A stretch of 64,000 nucleotides of DNA from Bradyrhizobium erythrophlei (GCF_900129425.1 NZ_LT670817.1:4650001-4714000); one strand, 5' to 3'. Positions 30,071 to 39,335 are shown, counted from the first letter of the stretch. Notes: generated by a model not told the origin, from the letters alone. A program made the numbers and translations.

Positions 30071-31267
30071 TCACGTCGGCGCGACCAGCGAAGCCATCGG
30101 CACGTTCAAGACGTAAACGAACCCGGTCGCATCGTAAGCCAATTTAACCTCGCCCTTCAGTTGCTGCCCCAGCGATCCCATCAGACGGGTTCCAAAGCTT
30201 TGTCGGGAGGGAGCATGGACCGTTGGACCATTCTTCTCGGACCACGTCAGGCGCAGTCGCAACGCCTCTTCATCGATCTTCCATTCGATCTCGATGCGGC
30301 CTGCCGGCACGGACAATGCGCCGAATTTCGTGGTGTTGGTGCAGAGTTCATTGAGCGTCATCGCAAGAGCGATCACCGCCCCCGACGTAATCCTGATGTC
30401 GGGACCCTGGATCGAGATTCTGCCGGAACCTATCGTGACATAAGGCTCGGTCGCGCCGCGGATGGTTTGCTCGATACTTGCGTTGGCCCATCGGGCCTGC
30501 AACAGCAGATCATGCGCCCGCCCCAGAGCGACCAGCCGGCCTTCGATGGCTTGCTGGCCGTGTTCGATGCTGGTGGCGGTTCGCAGGCTCTGCGAAGCAA
30601 TGGCGCTGACGGTCGCCAGCGTGTTCTTGATGCGGTGGTGCAATTCTTCCAGAATAAGCTTCTGCAGTTTGTCCGCGGCTTCGCGCTCCTTGGCGTCGAT
30701 GCCCGCTTGCGCGAGCAGCACTTTGGCATCGATACCGGCCTGCTGCAGCAACAGCCGAAGACTGTCATTTTCCGCGGTCAGGAATTCCTGTGACGTTTCG
30801 CCGGCGGATCCCGCAGCGCCGTTCGATTTCGGATGCAACGCTTTCGCGATTAGCACCGAGACATCGTCGGGCACGACTTTTAACGAGCCCTTGCCCATCA
30901 TCTCCTGCATTTCCACAATCATCTGCTTGATGTCGAGGGGTTTTCCAAAGAAGCGGCTGTCGACGGGTTTGTCATCGTCGGTCAATTTCAATTGCCCGGA
31001 CACCAGAATAATCTTGATCGATGGCCAGCGCTCGTGGACGTCCTGAGCGAGTTTCAGCCCATCCATGCTCCCTGGCATCTGGATGTCTGTAAACAGCAGC
31101 TCGATGTCGGAGCGGGACTCGAGGATCGCGAGTGCATCGTCGGCATTGATGGCTTCTACCGGGGTAAAACCTGCGTCCTCGACCATATCCACCGCCCGCA
31201 TGCGCAACAGCATCTCGTCTTCCACAACAAGGACGGCTGGGAGAACGGAAAATTCGGCCGCGGTCAT
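30071..31267 (-). CDS. Receiver domain-HWE/HisKA_2-type histidine kinase hybrid
   Basis: The 398-residue cytoplasmic protein begins with a response-regulator receiver domain (~1-125; acidic pair in VVEDE, phospho-acceptor D61 in LFTDIQMPG, K109 in FGKP). A linker follows, then a HisKA_2-type dimerisation segment (EELHHRIKNTLATV, His211) and an HWE-like ATPase domain (MTLNELCTNTTKFGAL). An internal tandem duplication, QAGIDAKVLLAQAGIDAK (residues ~176-193), sits just before the kinase helix. The receiver-first order suggests that phosphorylation controls the kinase, as in general-stress-response type kinases. No partner gene is adjacent. Confidence 0.9.
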   Translation of the reverse strand: MTAAEFSVLPAVLVVEDEMLLRMRAVDMVEDAGFTPVEAINADDALAILESRSDIELLFTDIQMPGSMDGLKLAQDVHERWPSIKIILVSGQLKLTDDDKPVDSRFFGKPLDIKQMIVEMQEMMGKGSLKVVPDDVSVLIAKALHPKSNGAAGSAGETSQEFLTAENDSLRLLLQQAGIDAKVLLAQAGIDAKEREAADKLQKLILEELHHRIKNTLATVSAIASQSLRTATSIEHGQQAIEGRLVALGRAHDLLLQARWANASIEQTIRGATEPYVTIGSGRISIQGPDIRITSGAVIALAMTLNELCTNTTKFGALSVPAGRIEIEWKIDEEALRLRLTWSEKNGPTVHAPSRQSFGTRLMGSLGQQLKGEVKLAYDATGFVYVLNVPMASLVAPT

Positions 31268-31411
31268 GGTTGCCTGACACTTTCATCTGGAGCCGATGGA
31301 TAAACCCGTGCCAGTTGCTCACTTTTGGCATCGAACAGTTCAGCTAAGAAGGCTAGGGTTGGCAGACCTTACCGGAATCGAAGGGGAGCGGGACAATATT
31401 CGCCACAGCCT

Positions 31412-31663
31412 CTAGCGACGCGCGGTCACTAATCGAGCTTCGCCCACCACCAACCCGGATTCACTGTGCCGTAAACATGACCCATCGAAATTGGGCCAGA
31501 CCTGTTGCGAGCAATTGCGGGCAACCGGCCGGATATCGAGCCGGTCGGCTTTGGCCAGGGCACCCATCTCACGCGCTTCGACCGAAGGCGCGAAGCCCGG
31601 CAACGCAATCACCGATGCTCCCAGAAGCGCGAATATCGCCAGGGCGGCAAGGGATTTGATCAT
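31412..31663 (-). CDS. Hypothetical exported protein
   Basis: This 83-residue protein starts MIKSLAALAIFALLGASVIA, a signal peptide with probable cleavage near VEA. The mature part has two cysteines (NCSQQVWPNFDGSCLR) that could form a disulphide. ATG at 31663 gives the clean signal peptide; an extension to 31726 is less likely. It is a lone gene between a kinase and a glutamine-amidotransferase-like gene. Family not recognised, although CSQQ-W-PxxDGSCLR resembles short periplasmic proteins common in rhizobia. Confidence 0.72.
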   Translation of the reverse strand: MIKSLAALAIFALLGASVIALPGFAPSVEAREMGALAKADRLDIRPVARNCSQQVWPNFDGSCLRHSESGLVVGEARLVTARR

Positions 31664-31826
31664 TTTGGGGCTGCTGACTTCGGCTGGTCGACGATCCCGC
31701 CGCGCTTGGGGATCGGCTGACAACAACCTCGATGACGGAGGGTTCCCCGGCGGCCACTTTTATTCGAAGCCAACGCTTTGACCAAAATGCGCTGAAGACC
31801 GGCAACACCGATTCGTCAACTCTTTC

Positions 31827-32591
31827 CTAGCGCTTGCGAGCCGTTAGCGCCTCGCCGAAGGCCTGAAACAGCGCGCGGTTGATGGGATTGCGCTGCGGAT
31901 CGTACTCCGCATGCCACTGGACGCCGAGCGCGAAGCCGGGGGCGTCGGCAATCCGGATCGCCTCGATCGTGCCGTCCTCCGCCGTGCCCTCGACGACGAC
32001 TCGTTCGCCCGGTTCGAGGATGCCCTGGCCGTGCAGCGAATTGACGCGGATCTTCTCGCAGCCGAGGATACGCGCAAAGGCGCCATCGGGGACGAGGCTG
32101 ACCTCGTGACGGTCTGCGAAGATAACCTTGGGATCTGGATGGATTTCACCGTTCTCCAGCCGCGGCATCCGATGGTTCATGCGCCCGGGCAAGTCGCGGA
32201 TTTCGGGATGCAGCGAGCCGCCAAAGGCGACATTCATCTCCTGCAGGCCGCGGCAGATACCGAATAGCGGGATGCCGCGGGCGACGCAAACCTCCGATAG
32301 AGCGAGCGCCAGATCGTCACGATGCAGGTCATAGGGTTCGTGCCGGGGATCCGGCTCAGTGCGAAAACGGGTCGGGTGAACATTGGCGCGCGCCCCGGTC
32401 AGCACGATGCCATCGACCGCATCCAGCAAGGCGCCGATATCGGTGATATCAGGCGTTCCCGCAAACATCAGCGGCAGCGCGCCCGCGACGTCGGCCACCG
32501 CGCGAAGGTTTCGCTCACCGACCATCTGCGTCGCAAATCGATTTTCGATGCGATAGGCGTTTCCGATCACACCGACTACCGGCCTCCTCAT
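31827..32591 (-). CDS. Gamma-glutamyl-gamma-aminobutyrate hydrolase family protein (class I GATase-like, PuuD type)
   Basis: This 254-residue class I glutamine-amidotransferase-like hydrolase has the nucleophile elbow FGICRGLQEMNVA (Cys), the GIVLTGARANVHP segment and the His-x-Glu pair in VQWHAEYDPQ. PuuD-type enzymes cleave gamma-glutamyl-GABA in putrescine breakdown. Other puu genes are absent here, so the exact substrate is open. ATG at 32591 (MRRPVVGVIGN) matches the family start; the frame continues upstream without conservation. Confidence 0.88.
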   Translation of the reverse strand: MRRPVVGVIGNAYRIENRFATQMVGERNLRAVADVAGALPLMFAGTPDITDIGALLDAVDGIVLTGARANVHPTRFRTEPDPRHEPYDLHRDDLALALSEVCVARGIPLFGICRGLQEMNVAFGGSLHPEIRDLPGRMNHRMPRLENGEIHPDPKVIFADRHEVSLVPDGAFARILGCEKIRVNSLHGQGILEPGERVVVEGTAEDGTIEAIRIADAPGFALGVQWHAEYDPQRNPINRALFQAFGEALTARKR

Positions 32592-32840
32592 CGTCTGATA
32601 TCCAATCCCGCGTCGCAATATCGGGCGGATCATGCCTGCCGGCCGACGCCGGATCAACCTATTACTCCGCGCGGCGGCGATGCTATTTTCGCGTGAGAGC
32701 CGGTTCGGGTCGAAGGCTTCTTTGGCCTGCGATCCCGCCAACCAAGCACTGTAGCCCGCGTCAAATGGGCCTTCTCCGCTTGATCCCGGGCGCGTTTGGC
32801 GAAAGAGTGCCGTTGGAAGTTGGGGTGACAAGGAATCAAC

Positions 32841-33971
32841 GTGACAGTTTCGGCTGAGACCCGTCTTCAGGACCGCAACAATCTGGCATGGGCGATATCG
32901 GTTGGCGGCATTGCCACCGTTGCCTTCGCCGTCCTGGTGCTGTTCACCTGGTACTATGCTGCAACGCTGTTTCTGATCTTTGCCGGCGTGCTGCTCGGCG
33001 TCGGGCTCAACGCCATGACCGCCATGCTCAGCCAGGTGGTCAAGCTGCCGCACGCGCTGCGGCTGACCATCGTCTGCCTAGTGCTCGCAGCGCTCTTGTC
33101 GGGCGCGGTCTTCCTCGGCGGCACCACCATCGCGCAACAGGCGACGGCGCTAAGCGATACGATCAAATCACAACTGGTCAATGTCAGAGCTTTCCTTGAG
33201 AGCCACGGCATCGATACCAGCTATTTCGATCTCGGCAATCCCAGCGCGTCACAGGCTTCGTCGACGCCCGTCGCGCCTGGTGCTGAGACGACGCACAGTC
33301 TCCCCAGCGCCGGCGCGCTGGCTTCCAGCGGCGGTGCGATCGTCAGCCAGACGCTGAAACTTCTCCTGGGTACGGTCAGTGCTGTCGGCAATTTCTTTAT
33401 CGTGCTGTTTCTCGGACTAACCTTCGCGGCGCAGCCGGGCGTTTACCGAAAAGGGCTGTTGTATATGGCCCCGGCGCGCCATCGCGCGCGCGCAACCGTG
33501 ATCGTCGATCGCATCAGCGAAACACTGGAGCGCTGGCTGATCGCGCAGATCATCACGATGTTCGCGGTGTTCCTCGTAACCTGGATAGGCCTCGCGATCA
33601 TCGGCATCCAGAGTTCGTTCATTCTGGGCATCCAGGCCGGCCTGCTCGCTTTCATCCCGACGGTGGGCGCTCTGCTCGCCGGAGTGATCGTCGTGCTTGC
33701 GAGTCTGGCGTCCGGATGGGTCGCAGCCGCCAGCGCCTTGGTGCTTTTCCTCGGCGTTCACGCGCTGGAAAGCTACATTCTGACACCGATCATCCAGCGC
33801 CAGGCGCTTGATATTCCGCCGGCGACATTATTCGCGTTCCAGATCCTGCTCGGCGTGGTGTTCGGCATCTGGGGTCTGGCGCTGGCGTTGCCATTGATGG
33901 CGATCGCCAAAGTCATGATCGATCATTTCAAGGCTGATAACCCTTCGCCAGAGGCTGCGGCGGCGGCCTGA
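32841..33971 (+). CDS. AI-2E family (YdjX/PerM-like) membrane transporter
   Basis: This 376-residue membrane protein has about seven or eight hydrophobic segments and the family C-terminal signature AFIPTVGALLAGVIVVL and ESYILTPIIQRQALDIPP. It belongs to the AI-2 exporter/PerM permease family, whose real substrates are mostly unknown (some are Na+/H+ antiporters). A central polar insert around residues 135-160 is rich in Ser, Thr and Ala. It starts with GTG; AGGAA lies 6 nt upstream. Confidence 0.88.
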   Translation: MTVSAETRLQDRNNLAWAISVGGIATVAFAVLVLFTWYYAATLFLIFAGVLLGVGLNAMTAMLSQVVKLPHALRLTIVCLVLAALLSGAVFLGGTTIAQQATALSDTIKSQLVNVRAFLESHGIDTSYFDLGNPSASQASSTPVAPGAETTHSLPSAGALASSGGAIVSQTLKLLLGTVSAVGNFFIVLFLGLTFAAQPGVYRKGLLYMAPARHRARATVIVDRISETLERWLIAQIITMFAVFLVTWIGLAIIGIQSSFILGIQAGLLAFIPTVGALLAGVIVVLASLASGWVAAASALVLFLGVHALESYILTPIIQRQALDIPPATLFAFQILLGVVFGIWGLALALPLMAIAKVMIDHFKADNPSPEAAAAA

Positions 33972-33990
33972 GGCCGCATCGCCCGATCGT

Positions 33991-34293
33991 TCAGCCCGCC
34001 GATGTCAGCACCGTCTCGGTGTGCTCGACTTCTGGAGGTGCGGCGAAATACTGTCCCACCAGCCCGCGCCACGCCGTGAAATCTTCGGAACCCCGGAAAT
34101 CCACCGTGTGATTTTCCAGCGTTTCCCACTTTGCCATCAGCCGGTAGCGCGACGGCTTTTCGATCGACTTGTGCAGTTCAAAACCCTTGCCGCCCCTGGC
34201 GCGCAGGAACAGCGGACGCGCCTTGGCGACCGCGGCTTCAAAGTCCTTCTCGGTGCCGGGCTTGACGTCGATTTGTGCGATTTCGGTAATCAT
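33991..34293 (-). CDS. Antibiotic biosynthesis monooxygenase (ABM) domain protein
   Basis: This 100-residue single-domain protein has the dimeric ferredoxin-like ABM fold, visible as ITEIAQIDVKPGTEKDFEAA, FLRARGGKGFELHKSIEKP, YRLMAKWETLENHTVDF and the FRGSEDFTAWRGLVGQYF end. ABM proteins include quinol monooxygenases and haem-degrading relatives. Here no haem-pocket pattern is clear, so only the fold is assigned. ATG at 34293 gives the standard length. Confidence 0.85.
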   Translation of the reverse strand: MITEIAQIDVKPGTEKDFEAAVAKARPLFLRARGGKGFELHKSIEKPSRYRLMAKWETLENHTVDFRGSEDFTAWRGLVGQYFAAPPEVEHTETVLTSAG

Positions 34294-34350
34294 CGGGGTT
34301 CTCGGCCTCTTGTTGGGAAGGCACGTCTCTAGCCCACCCAATCGCAAAGA

Positions 34351-34372
34351 AAAAGGGCGCCTCGCGGCGCCC
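34351..34372 (-). terminator. Rho-independent terminator
   Basis: On the minus strand, a 7-bp GGGCGCC/GGCGCCC stem with a GCGA loop is followed by TTTTTCTTT. It lies just after the stop of the small protein gene at 34398. Confidence 0.9.
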
Positions 34373-34397
34373 CGGCATGCCCCTGCCCGCTAACGGC

Positions 34398-34634
34398 TCA
34401 GTTCAAAAGCAGCGCGGTACCCGCGACCATCAGCACGCAGGCCGCGAACATCAGCAGCGGCCAGCGGCTTCGTGGCTGACCGTAGCGGCCCTGCGCACGG
34501 CGCTCCCTGATCAGCGCCGTCTCGTATTCATCCGACGTCGAGAACATGCAGGCAAATCCGGCACGCGCCGATTCGGCCGCAGCTTCGAGCGATATCAGGG
34601 CTGCGTGGGCGTTCCGGGTACGGCTGGCGTTCAT
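34398..34634 (-). CDS. Small hypothetical C-terminally anchored membrane protein
   Basis: This 78-residue protein has a charged N-terminal half (helical, Ala-rich) and a single C-terminal hydrophobic segment (WPLLMFAACVLMVAGTALLLN) ending at the last residue, as in tail-anchored proteins. It is followed by a strong terminator and lies 36 nt downstream of the diguanylate cyclase on the same strand, so the two may be co-transcribed. No family is recognised. Confidence 0.72.
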   Translation of the reverse strand: MNASRTRNAHAALISLEAAAESARAGFACMFSTSDEYETALIRERRAQGRYGQPRSRWPLLMFAACVLMVAGTALLLN

Positions 34635-34670
34635 GATCTTGATGATATCAAGCGCATGGTAAACGGAAGG

Positions 34671-35918
34671 TTACCGCGCCCCCATTGGCTCTATCCGAGG
34701 CGCGGGATGCCTCGCTGCGGTTGCGCTTGACGCGCCGCGCCCCGCGGTCATTCGACGCCAGTTTTCCAGCGACAGCGGCAGCTCCTCGGCGGCCTCGACG
34801 CGATTGCGGCCGCAGCGCTTGGCCTGATAAAGCGCGGTGTCGGCGGCCGCCAGCAGCACCTCGAACTCGGTGCCGGCCGGCCCGCCGGCCACGCCGATGC
34901 TGACGGTAGTGTCGACCGGGCCGTCCTCGACCACGATCCCGGAATTCGCAAACGCCTCGCGTACGCGTTCCGCCGCGGTCACCGCTTCTTCCAGCGAACA
35001 TGGCAGCAAGGCGGCGAACTCCTCGCCGCCGATTCGTCCCGACAGGTCGGTGATCCGCAAGGTATTGATCACGATGGCGGAAAATAATTTGAGAATCTCG
35101 TCGCCCGCCGGGTGCCCGAAACGGTCGTTGATCGATTTGAAATGGTCGATGTCGAAGATCAGCGCCGTCACCGGACGGCCGGCGTTGGCTTCGCGCTCGA
35201 TCAGCCGCGAGGTCGCTTCCGCAAATCCGCGGCGATTGAACATGCCGGTCAGCGGATCCATCGATGCCGCCGTCTTGTGGGCGGTCACCGTTCGCTCGGA
35301 CACCAGCATGAAGATGACGAACACGGTACCGACCGCATAAAGCACTAGCTCGATCGAGAACACCGTCACCCAGATGCTGCCGGAGAACATGTCACCATGT
35401 GGGTGCAACAGGTCGCCAAGCAGGATCGGCAGCATCAGCACAAAGCCGTGGAGCACCGGCACCACGATCGCCGGCCAGCGCTTTTGCAGCGTCCTGCGCC
35501 GTTCGGACCACAATTCGGCGGCCGTCAGCGCCGCATAGATCGCGACGATGCCGGCGCCGATCGTCATCCGCATTGCCGAGGCCGCGGGATCCAGTGTCAT
35601 GACGGCGGCGAACCAGGCCAGCGCTCCGAGAACCAGCCCCGGCAGATTGGGCTTGCGGCCATGGAACACGCGCGATGCATTCCAGACCATGCCGCAGGCC
35701 ACGAAGCCGACCGCATTCAGCGCCAGCGAAAGCGTCTCGCCGAGTGTGTTGCTGGCAAGCGTCCACAGCGCGACCGAGGCAGCGCCGAGCAGATAGGCGG
35801 TTCCCCACCATTTCAACGCCGGGATATTCTCCTGCTTGCCGAAAAGCAGCAGCATGGCTCCCAGCATTGCTGCGACCATGGTGGCAACGAGATAAAGCGT
35901 GGCGGTATCGAGCGACAT
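34671..35918 (-). CDS. Membrane-bound diguanylate cyclase (GGDEF)
   Basis: This 415-residue protein has about six to seven transmembrane segments in the first ~210 residues, then a GGDEF domain. The active-site motif is GGEEF, preceded by RITD five residues upstream, the canonical RxxD inhibitory site, so the enzyme should make cyclic di-GMP and be feedback-inhibited. DPLTGMFNRRGF and FDIDHFKSINDRFGH are also intact. The membrane part has no recognised sensor family. The C-terminal ~35 residues are a Pro/Ala/Arg tail. Confidence 0.92.
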   Translation of the reverse strand: MSLDTATLYLVATMVAAMLGAMLLLFGKQENIPALKWWGTAYLLGAASVALWTLASNTLGETLSLALNAVGFVACGMVWNASRVFHGRKPNLPGLVLGALAWFAAVMTLDPAASAMRMTIGAGIVAIYAALTAAELWSERRRTLQKRWPAIVVPVLHGFVLMLPILLGDLLHPHGDMFSGSIWVTVFSIELVLYAVGTVFVIFMLVSERTVTAHKTAASMDPLTGMFNRRGFAEATSRLIEREANAGRPVTALIFDIDHFKSINDRFGHPAGDEILKLFSAIVINTLRITDLSGRIGGEEFAALLPCSLEEAVTAAERVREAFANSGIVVEDGPVDTTVSIGVAGGPAGTEFEVLLAAADTALYQAKRCGRNRVEAAEELPLSLENWRRMTAGRGASSATAARHPAPRIEPMGAR

Positions 35919-36080
35919 GGGCCACCGAGCGATTGTGATGCAGCGTATTCGGCGCGCCTTTGAAAACCGGCGGCGCCGTTACCATCCCTCCACTCTACGG
36001 CCGCCGGTGTTGGCATTTGGTTTGCGCGCACGCGCAAGTTTTCAGGAAAAACTGCTTCAACTCGGCAGAAAATACACAGC

Positions 36081-36103
36081 AAAAAGGGCGCCGATAAGCG
36101 CTC
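36081..36103 (-). terminator. Probable terminator of the rplM-rpsI transcript
   Basis: On the minus strand, GAGCGC and GCGCCC pair (one mismatch) around a short loop and are followed by TTTTTGC. A second hairpin, GCCGC-GAAT-GCGGC, lies between it and the rpsI stop. Confidence 0.65.
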
Positions 36104-36155
36104 TTTCTCCAAAGTTTCACACGTGCCGCATTCGCGGCAAGTTTTAACGAAGCAA

Positions 36156-36632
36156 CTAGCGCTTCGAGAACTGGAACGACTTGCGCGCCTTGGCGCGGCC
36201 GTACTTCTTGCGCTCGACCACGCGCGAGTCGCGCGTGAGAAAGCCGCCCTTTTTCAAGAGGCTGCGCAGATCCGGCTCGAAATAGGTCAGCGCCTTCGAG
36301 ATACCGTGACGCACCGCGCCTGCTTGGCCCGAGAGGCCGCCGCCGGCGACGGTGCAGATCACGTCGTACTGGCCGGCGCGGGCTGCTGCGACCAGCGGCT
36401 GCTGAATCATCATCCGCAACACCGGACGGGCGAAATAGATCTCGACCTCGCGGGTATTGACCACGATCTTGCCGGCGCCGGGCTTGATCCAGACGCGGGC
36501 GACCGCGTCCTTGCGTTTGCCGGTGGCGTAGGCACGGCCGTACTTGTCGACCTTCTTGACGTATTTCGGCGCTTCCGGCGTGGCCGGCTTCAGCGACGCC
36601 AACTGATCGAGAGACTGCATGGTGTCGGACAT
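36156..36632 (-). CDS. rpsI: 30S ribosomal protein S9
   Basis: S9 reaches the P-site tRNA with its C-terminal tail. The 158-residue protein has the conserved [18 protein letters not shown] and [15 protein letters not shown] segments and ends in the expected KxFQFSKR tail. The N-terminal extension ([13 protein letters not shown]...) is typical of alphaproteobacteria. It is 1 nt downstream of rplM in the universal rplM-rpsI pair. Confidence 0.98.
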   Translation of the reverse strand: MSDTMQSLDQLASLKPATPEAPKYVKKVDKYGRAYATGKRKDAVARVWIKPGAGKIVVNTREVEIYFARPVLRMMIQQPLVAAARAGQYDVICTVAGGGLSGQAGAVRHGISKALTYFEPDLRSLLKKGGFLTRDSRVVERKKYGRAKARKSFQFSKR

Positions 36633-36633
36633 T

Positions 36634-37098
36634 TTATGCGGCCCTCATGTTCTTGCGATTCATAGAAGCGACGTCGATCGTCTCGGGTTGCTGGGCCTCG
36701 TGCGGATGCTCGGGCCCGGGGTAAACGCGTAAGTTGCCGAACTGCACGCGTCCCAGCGGGCCGCGCGGAATCATGCGCTCGATGGCCTTCTCGACCACGC
36801 GCTCGGGAAAGCGCCCATCGAGGATCGACTTTGCCGTGCGTTCCTTGATGCCGCCGATGAAGCCGGTATGATTGTAATAGACCTTGTTGTCGCGCTTACG
36901 CCCGGTGAGCACGACGTGGGCCGCGTTGATGATGACGACGTGGTCACCGCAATCGACATGGGGCGTATAGGTCGGGAGGTGTTTGCCGCGGAGGCGCATC
37001 GCGACGAGTGAGGCGAGCCGGCCGACCACCAGACCTTTGGCGTCGATCAGCACCCACTTCTTCGTCACCTCGGCTGGCTTGGCCGAAAACGTTTTCAT
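36634..37098 (-). CDS. rplM: 50S ribosomal protein L13
   Basis: L13 is an early-assembling large-subunit protein. The 154 residues have [44 protein letters not shown] and the [13 protein letters not shown] signature, all intact. It is first in the rplM-rpsI operon; the 158-bp gap upstream (37099-37256) should hold the promoter. Confidence 0.98.
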   Translation of the reverse strand: MKTFSAKPAEVTKKWVLIDAKGLVVGRLASLVAMRLRGKHLPTYTPHVDCGDHVVIINAAHVVLTGRKRDNKVYYNHTGFIGGIKERTAKSILDGRFPERVVEKAIERMIPRGPLGRVQFGNLRVYPGPEHPHEAQQPETIDVASMNRKNMRAA

Positions 37099-37256
37099 GT
37101 GAGGAAAATCCGTGAAAAGGGGATATCGGACGCGACTGTGCGCCGAACTGCCGGGTTTCTAGATAGGTCCGTCGCGCACGTCAATGCCCGGCGGGGTTAA
37201 TTAAGCAAGCAAAAACAGTCTCTTATAAATATGGTGCGATATTACCGCAAAAAAAC

Positions 37257-37685
37257 CTAAATATTTGGAATGGAATAGGTCGCGGTCACGTGGGCGATCG
37301 GATCGGCCGATGTCCCCGACAACAAATTGACCTCGCCTACCGCCAGGCGCCTGCCAAGCTTCAGAAGCCTGGCCGCCGCAAGCACATCCTGTCCGGGCTG
37401 GCCCTTGCGGAGAAAGTTGATGTTGAGATTGGTCGTCACCGCGAGGCCGACCGGGCCGATCGCCGACAGCAGCACCACATACATGGCGAAGTCGGCCAGC
37501 GCCATCAGCGTCGGTCCCGAGACGGTTCCGCCCGGACGCAGCATCCGGTCGCTGTACCGCTGCCGCAACAGGCACGATTCCCCGTCGGCGCTTTCGATCG
37601 CGATATCGCCGGCGCTGAAGGCCTGGGGAAACTCGAGATGGAGAAACTTCTCCAGTTCGGCCACGGTCATTCTCGCAATTGCCAT
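37257..37685 (-). CDS. PaaI-type hotdog-fold thioesterase
   Basis: This 142-residue single hotdog-domain protein has the PaaI-like segments RPGGTVSGPTLMALADFAMYV and TTNLNINFLRKGQPGQDV. The catalytic acidic residue is expected in the ADFA helix. The general family hydrolyses acyl-CoA thioesters. It is divergent from an enoyl-CoA-hydratase-like gene (72 bp apart), so both may act on acyl-CoAs. Confidence 0.87.
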   Translation of the reverse strand: MAIARMTVAELEKFLHLEFPQAFSAGDIAIESADGESCLLRQRYSDRMLRPGGTVSGPTLMALADFAMYVVLLSAIGPVGLAVTTNLNINFLRKGQPGQDVLAAARLLKLGRRLAVGEVNLLSGTSADPIAHVTATYSIPNI

Positions 37686-37757
37686 GTCGATCCGCCTGCC
37701 CTCGCCTCGCGCCGCTTGTTACATTAAGGTGACGCATCTGCCCAAGTGGATATTTCG

Positions 37758-38582
37758 ATGCCTAGCCGGACCGCACGCGCCGCCATACCGCAATCGCACG
37801 TTTTGCTGCGCGAGACGCTCGGCAACATCGCGGTGCTCACGCTCAATCGGGCCGCCGCGCGCAACAGCCTGTCGGAGGGCCTGATCGCCGCACTGTATGC
37901 GGCGCTGAAGGAAATTCACGACGACGTCGCCGTGCGCGCGGTGGTGATCGCCGCCAACGGCCTGGCCTTCTCCGCCGGCCATGACATGAAGGAACTGACC
38001 GCGCGCCGCACCGACGCCGATCGCGGTCGGGCCTATTTCGCCGAGATCATGACCGCCTGCAGCGCGATGATGCAGGCCATCGTGCTCTTGCCCAAACCGG
38101 TGGTGGCGGCGGTCCAGGGTGTCGCCACCGCGGCCGGCTGCCAGTTGGTGGCGAGCTGCGATCTCGCGGTAGCGTCGGATGTCGCGACGTTTGCTACCCC
38201 GGGCGTCGATATCGGACTGTTCTGCTCGACCCCGATGGTGGCGCTGTCGCGTAATGTTCCGCGCAAGCAGGCGATGGAGATGTTGTTGACCGGCGAGCCG
38301 GTTTCGGCAGCGACAGCGCAAAGCATCGGCCTCATCAACCGCGTCGTCGCCGTCGGCACCGAACGGGATGCGGCGATCGCGCTGGCCGAGAAGGTCGCCC
38401 TCAAATCAGCCTATACCGTCAAGCTTGGCAAGGCCGCGTTCTACCGTCAGGCCGAAATGAGCCTTGCCGACGCCTATCGCTATGCGGCAGAGGTAATGAC
38501 CGAGAACATGATGGCACGCGACGCCGAGGAAGGCATCGGCGCGTTCATCGAGAAGCGCGAGCCGAAGTGGCAAGACCGGTGA
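37758..38582 (+). CDS. Enoyl-CoA hydratase/isomerase family protein without the catalytic glutamates (ECHDC3-like)
   Basis: This 274-residue crotonase-fold protein has the oxyanion-hole segment FSAGHDMKEL and the VQGVATAAGCQLVASCDLA helix. The two Glu residues that activate water in classical hydratases are replaced: Gln129 in AAGCQL and Gly149-Val150 in TPGVDIG. ECHDC3-type homologues share this. It may therefore be a CoA-binding protein or a different crotonase activity. ATG at 37758 is preferred; an in-frame GTG lies 12 nt upstream. Confidence 0.87.
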   Translation: MPSRTARAAIPQSHVLLRETLGNIAVLTLNRAAARNSLSEGLIAALYAALKEIHDDVAVRAVVIAANGLAFSAGHDMKELTARRTDADRGRAYFAEIMTACSAMMQAIVLLPKPVVAAVQGVATAAGCQLVASCDLAVASDVATFATPGVDIGLFCSTPMVALSRNVPRKQAMEMLLTGEPVSAATAQSIGLINRVVAVGTERDAAIALAEKVALKSAYTVKLGKAAFYRQAEMSLADAYRYAAEVMTENMMARDAEEGIGAFIEKREPKWQDR

Positions 38583-38625
38583 TTGCCGCCCTCATTGCGG
38601 CGAAGCGACGAAGCTTTCCAGACTC

Positions 38626-38708
38626 CGTCATTCCGGGTTGGTGCGCCAGCACCAGACGCGGAATCTCGGGATTCCGGGTTCGATGCCTTGCATCGCCCCG
38701 GAATGACG
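38626..38708. repeat. Intergenic palindrome (CGTCATTCCGGG arms)
   Basis: Perfect 12-bp arms CGTCATTCCGGG (38626-38637) and CCCGGAATGACG (38697-38708) enclose 59 bp that contain smaller palindromes (GGTGCGCCAGCACC; CGATGCCTTGCATCG). The same arm type occurs at 11837-11877 and, in part, at 59013-59030. Confidence 0.85.
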
Positions 38709-38750
38709 CTCTGATCGCAATGACGCCTCTAATCTGAATGGCCGCTCCGA

Positions 38751-39335
38751 ATGAATCACGATAGCTACAATGACGATTACATCCGAGAAATCCTCAACAA
38801 CGTGAAATCCATCGCGATGGTCGGGGCGTCGCCGGTCAATGTGCGGCCGAGCTACTTCGCCTTCAAATATCTGGCGCAACGCGGCTACGACATGATCCCG
38901 GTCAATCCCGGCCACATCGGCAAGAGCCTGCTCGGCAAACCCTTCGTCGCCTCGCTGCACGACATCGGCCGTCCCGTCGACATGATCGACATCTTCAGGA
39001 ATTCGAGTCACATCATGCCGGTGGTCGATGAAGCGTTGAAATTGACGCCGTTGCCGAAGGTGATCTGGATGCAGCTCGGCGCGCGCGACGACGCCGCCGC
39101 AGCAAGGGCGGAAGCCGCCGGAATCAAGGTCGTCATGAACCGCTGCCCGAAAATCGAGTATGGCCGGCTGTCCTCGGAGATTTCGTGGATGGGCGTCAAT
39201 TCACGAACGCTCAGTTCCAAGCGCGCGCCGGTGCCGACCCAGGGCATGCGGCTTTCGTTGAACCGGATGAGCGTCGGCGGTGGCGAAACCGCTGCGTCCG
39301 ACCGCGCCGCGAAAAACAAGAACGGCCTCGTGTGA
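38751..39335 (+). CDS. CoA-binding domain protein (YccU-like)
   Basis: This 194-residue Rossmann-type CoA-binding protein has SIAMVGASPVNVRPSY, GYDMIPVNPGHIGKSLLGK, VDMIDIFRNSSHIMPVVDEA and VIWMQLGARDDAAAARAE, ending in VVMNRCPKIEYGRL. YccU-like proteins resemble the CoA-ligase alpha subunit nucleotide fold but have no catalytic partner domain. It lies 154 bp upstream of metY on the same strand, a pairing that recurs in alphaproteobacteria by my recollection. Its function is not established. Confidence 0.9.
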   Translation: MNHDSYNDDYIREILNNVKSIAMVGASPVNVRPSYFAFKYLAQRGYDMIPVNPGHIGKSLLGKPFVASLHDIGRPVDMIDIFRNSSHIMPVVDEALKLTPLPKVIWMQLGARDDAAAARAEAAGIKVVMNRCPKIEYGRLSSEISWMGVNSRTLSSKRAPVPTQGMRLSLNRMSVGGGETAASDRAAKNKNGLV

